From Lentzea tibetensis (lineage in GTDB: Bacteria > Actinomycetota > Actinomycetes > Mycobacteriales > Pseudonocardiaceae), in NCBI RefSeq assembly GCF_007845675.1, contig NZ_VOBR01000006.1, forward strand, positions 62,001-126,000: DNA of 64,000 nucleotides, in the 5' to 3' direction. The notes under the pieces were generated by a model. It was not told where the DNA came from, did not search any database, and saw only the letters and a list, made by a program, of their open reading frames with translations. How positions within the stretch are numbered: position 1 is the stretch's first letter; each line of letters begins with the position of its first letter. A program made the position numbers and the translations under genes. Positions 63,211 through 64,000 of this stretch are shown in pieces.

Positions 63211-64000
63211 ATGCGTCAGATGACAGCACTGCTCGCCGCGGTCGCGGTGGCGTTGAGCGCAACTCCCGCCACCGCGTCCGCGGCTTCCCCCGAACGCGAG
63301 ATCGCGACGGGACTGACCCACCCGTGGGCCATCGGCTTCCTGCCCGACGGCTCCGCGCTGTTCACCGAACGGGACAGCGCGCGGATCATGTCCGTGCGCG
63401 GCGGCGTGGTCCGCGAGGTCCAGAAGATCACCGAGGCGAAGCCGAACGGCGTGCAGAGCGGACTGCTCGGCATCGCGGTGTCACCGAAGTACGCGGTGGA
63501 CCGCACCGTCTTCATCTACTACTCCACCGAGACCGACAACCGCATCGCCCGCCTGAAGCTGGGCCAACCCCCGCAGCCGATCGTCACCGGAATCCCACTG
63601 GGCCAGCGCCGCGTCGGCGGCCGCCTGGCGTTCGGTCCCGACGGCCACCTGTACGCCACCACCGGCGACGCCATGCGCCCCGAACTCGCACAGGACCCGA
63701 ACTCGTTGGGCGGCAAGGTGTTGCGGATGGACCGCAACGGCAAACCGGTGCGCGGCAAGTCACTCGTCTACTCACTCGGCCACCGCGACCCGCAGGGCAT
63801 CACGTGGGACTCGGGCAAGCGCCTGTACGTGTCGGAGTCCGGCGAGAGCACGTGGGACGAGCTGAACCTCGTCGAGCAGGGCCGCAACCACGGGTGGCCG
63901 ATCTGCGAGGGCAAGTGCGGCAAGCCGGGGTTCGTCGACCCGATCGTCCAGTGGCACACCGAGGAGGCCACTCCCAGCGACCTCGGGTACGCGCGTGGCC
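63211..64000 (+). CDS. Secreted PQQ-type sugar dehydrogenase family protein, cut by the window edge
   Basis: 263 codons are visible, with no stop before the edge. A signal peptide (1-25, ending ASA) is followed by the soluble glucose/aldose dehydrogenase-like beta-propeller: ATGLTHPWAIGFLPDG, LFTERDSARI, VQSGLLGIAVSPKY, LAFGPDGHLYATTGD, SLGHRDPQGITWDSGK and NHGWPICEGKCGKPG. The calcium/PQQ site residues cannot all be placed because the C-terminus is missing. It probably oxidises sugars extracellularly. It lies 21 bp after the GT39 gene and may be co-transcribed. Confidence 0.85.
   Translation, partial: MRQMTALLAAVAVALSATPATASAASPEREIATGLTHPWAIGFLPDGSALFTERDSARIMSVRGGVVREVQKITEAKPNGVQSGLLGIAVSPKYAVDRTVFIYYSTETDNRIARLKLGQPPQPIVTGIPLGQRRVGGRLAFGPDGHLYATTGDAMRPELAQDPNSLGGKVLRMDRNGKPVRGKSLVYSLGHRDPQGITWDSGKRLYVSESGESTWDELNLVEQGRNHGWPICEGKCGKPGFVDPIVQWHTEEATPSDLGYARG

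Overview
The window is high-GC DNA (about 70% by eye) from a filamentous actinomycete. The evidence is strong GC-third-position codon use, GTG and TTG starts, AfsR/SARP regulators with NB-ARC and TPR domains, many secreted polysaccharide-active enzymes, a WS/DGAT acyltransferase and DUF2332/DUF2993-type proteins. A Pseudonocardiaceae member such as Lentzea, Saccharothrix or Actinosynnema is the likeliest source; that is an inference from gene content. No rRNA, tRNA, transposase, phage module, CRISPR array or complete biosynthetic cluster was found.

Layout. 1-6.6 kb: a truncated secreted chitinase with a DasR-type operator, a decayed gene end, an SGNH esterase, two exported proteins (DUF4142; a DUF1996 protein split by a charged insert), an alginate-lyase-like enzyme with a second DasR-type operator, and an AlkB-type repair dioxygenase with a near-perfect LexA box. 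6.6-13.1 kb: a stress-signalling group made of a PAS-GAF-PP2C phosphatase, a soluble hybrid histidine kinase with a HAMP array, a STAS anti-sigma antagonist and an RsbW-like kinase. 13.1-14.1 kb: an unusual non-coding repeat cassette. 14.1-24.4 kb: an enoyl-CoA hydratase-like enzyme, DUF2332, GH28 and Vps62-like secreted proteins, hydrolases, WS/DGAT and a large alpha-L-fucosidase. 24.4-25.4 kb: a second copy of the repeat cassette. 25.4-33.1 kb: a patatin and a ROK-regulated organosulfur operon (TauD, flavin reductase, ABC importer, FMNH2-dependent monooxygenase).

33.1-48.6 kb: two large AfsR/SARP regulators, one coupled to an SDR, flank Tex, a branched-chain-type binding protein, a phytoene-dehydrogenase-like flavoprotein, SRPBCC, DUF4041 and LLM proteins, and a divergent pair of small secreted probable cell-wall hydrolases. 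48.6-54.4 kb: Mug glycosylase, a tandem pair of SMI1/KNR4-HEAT proteins, a sunset-domain membrane protein next to a BON/OmpA-like protein, and a 5'-nucleotidase. 54.5-64 kb: a membrane-anchored protein diverging from an OmpR-type two-component system across four 11-bp-spaced direct repeats, an S33 peptidase, a three-gene membrane glycosyltransferase operon (GT39-GT2-GT39) and a truncated sugar dehydrogenase.

The strongest candidate for something undescribed is the pair of homologous cassettes at about 13.1-14.1 kb and 24.4-25.4 kb. Each carries degenerate ~29-bp tandem repeats (11 and 7 units), a nearly identical ~108-bp linker and a 133-bp palindrome placed just past the 3' end of a minus-strand gene. 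The stem differs between copies by two fully compensatory base-pair swaps and three single changes that give G-U pairs in plus-strand RNA. This suggests a structured RNA or a palindromic mobile element rather than coding DNA. Tail-to-tail genes elsewhere in the window usually overlap at their stop codons, so these two long non-coding gaps stand out.
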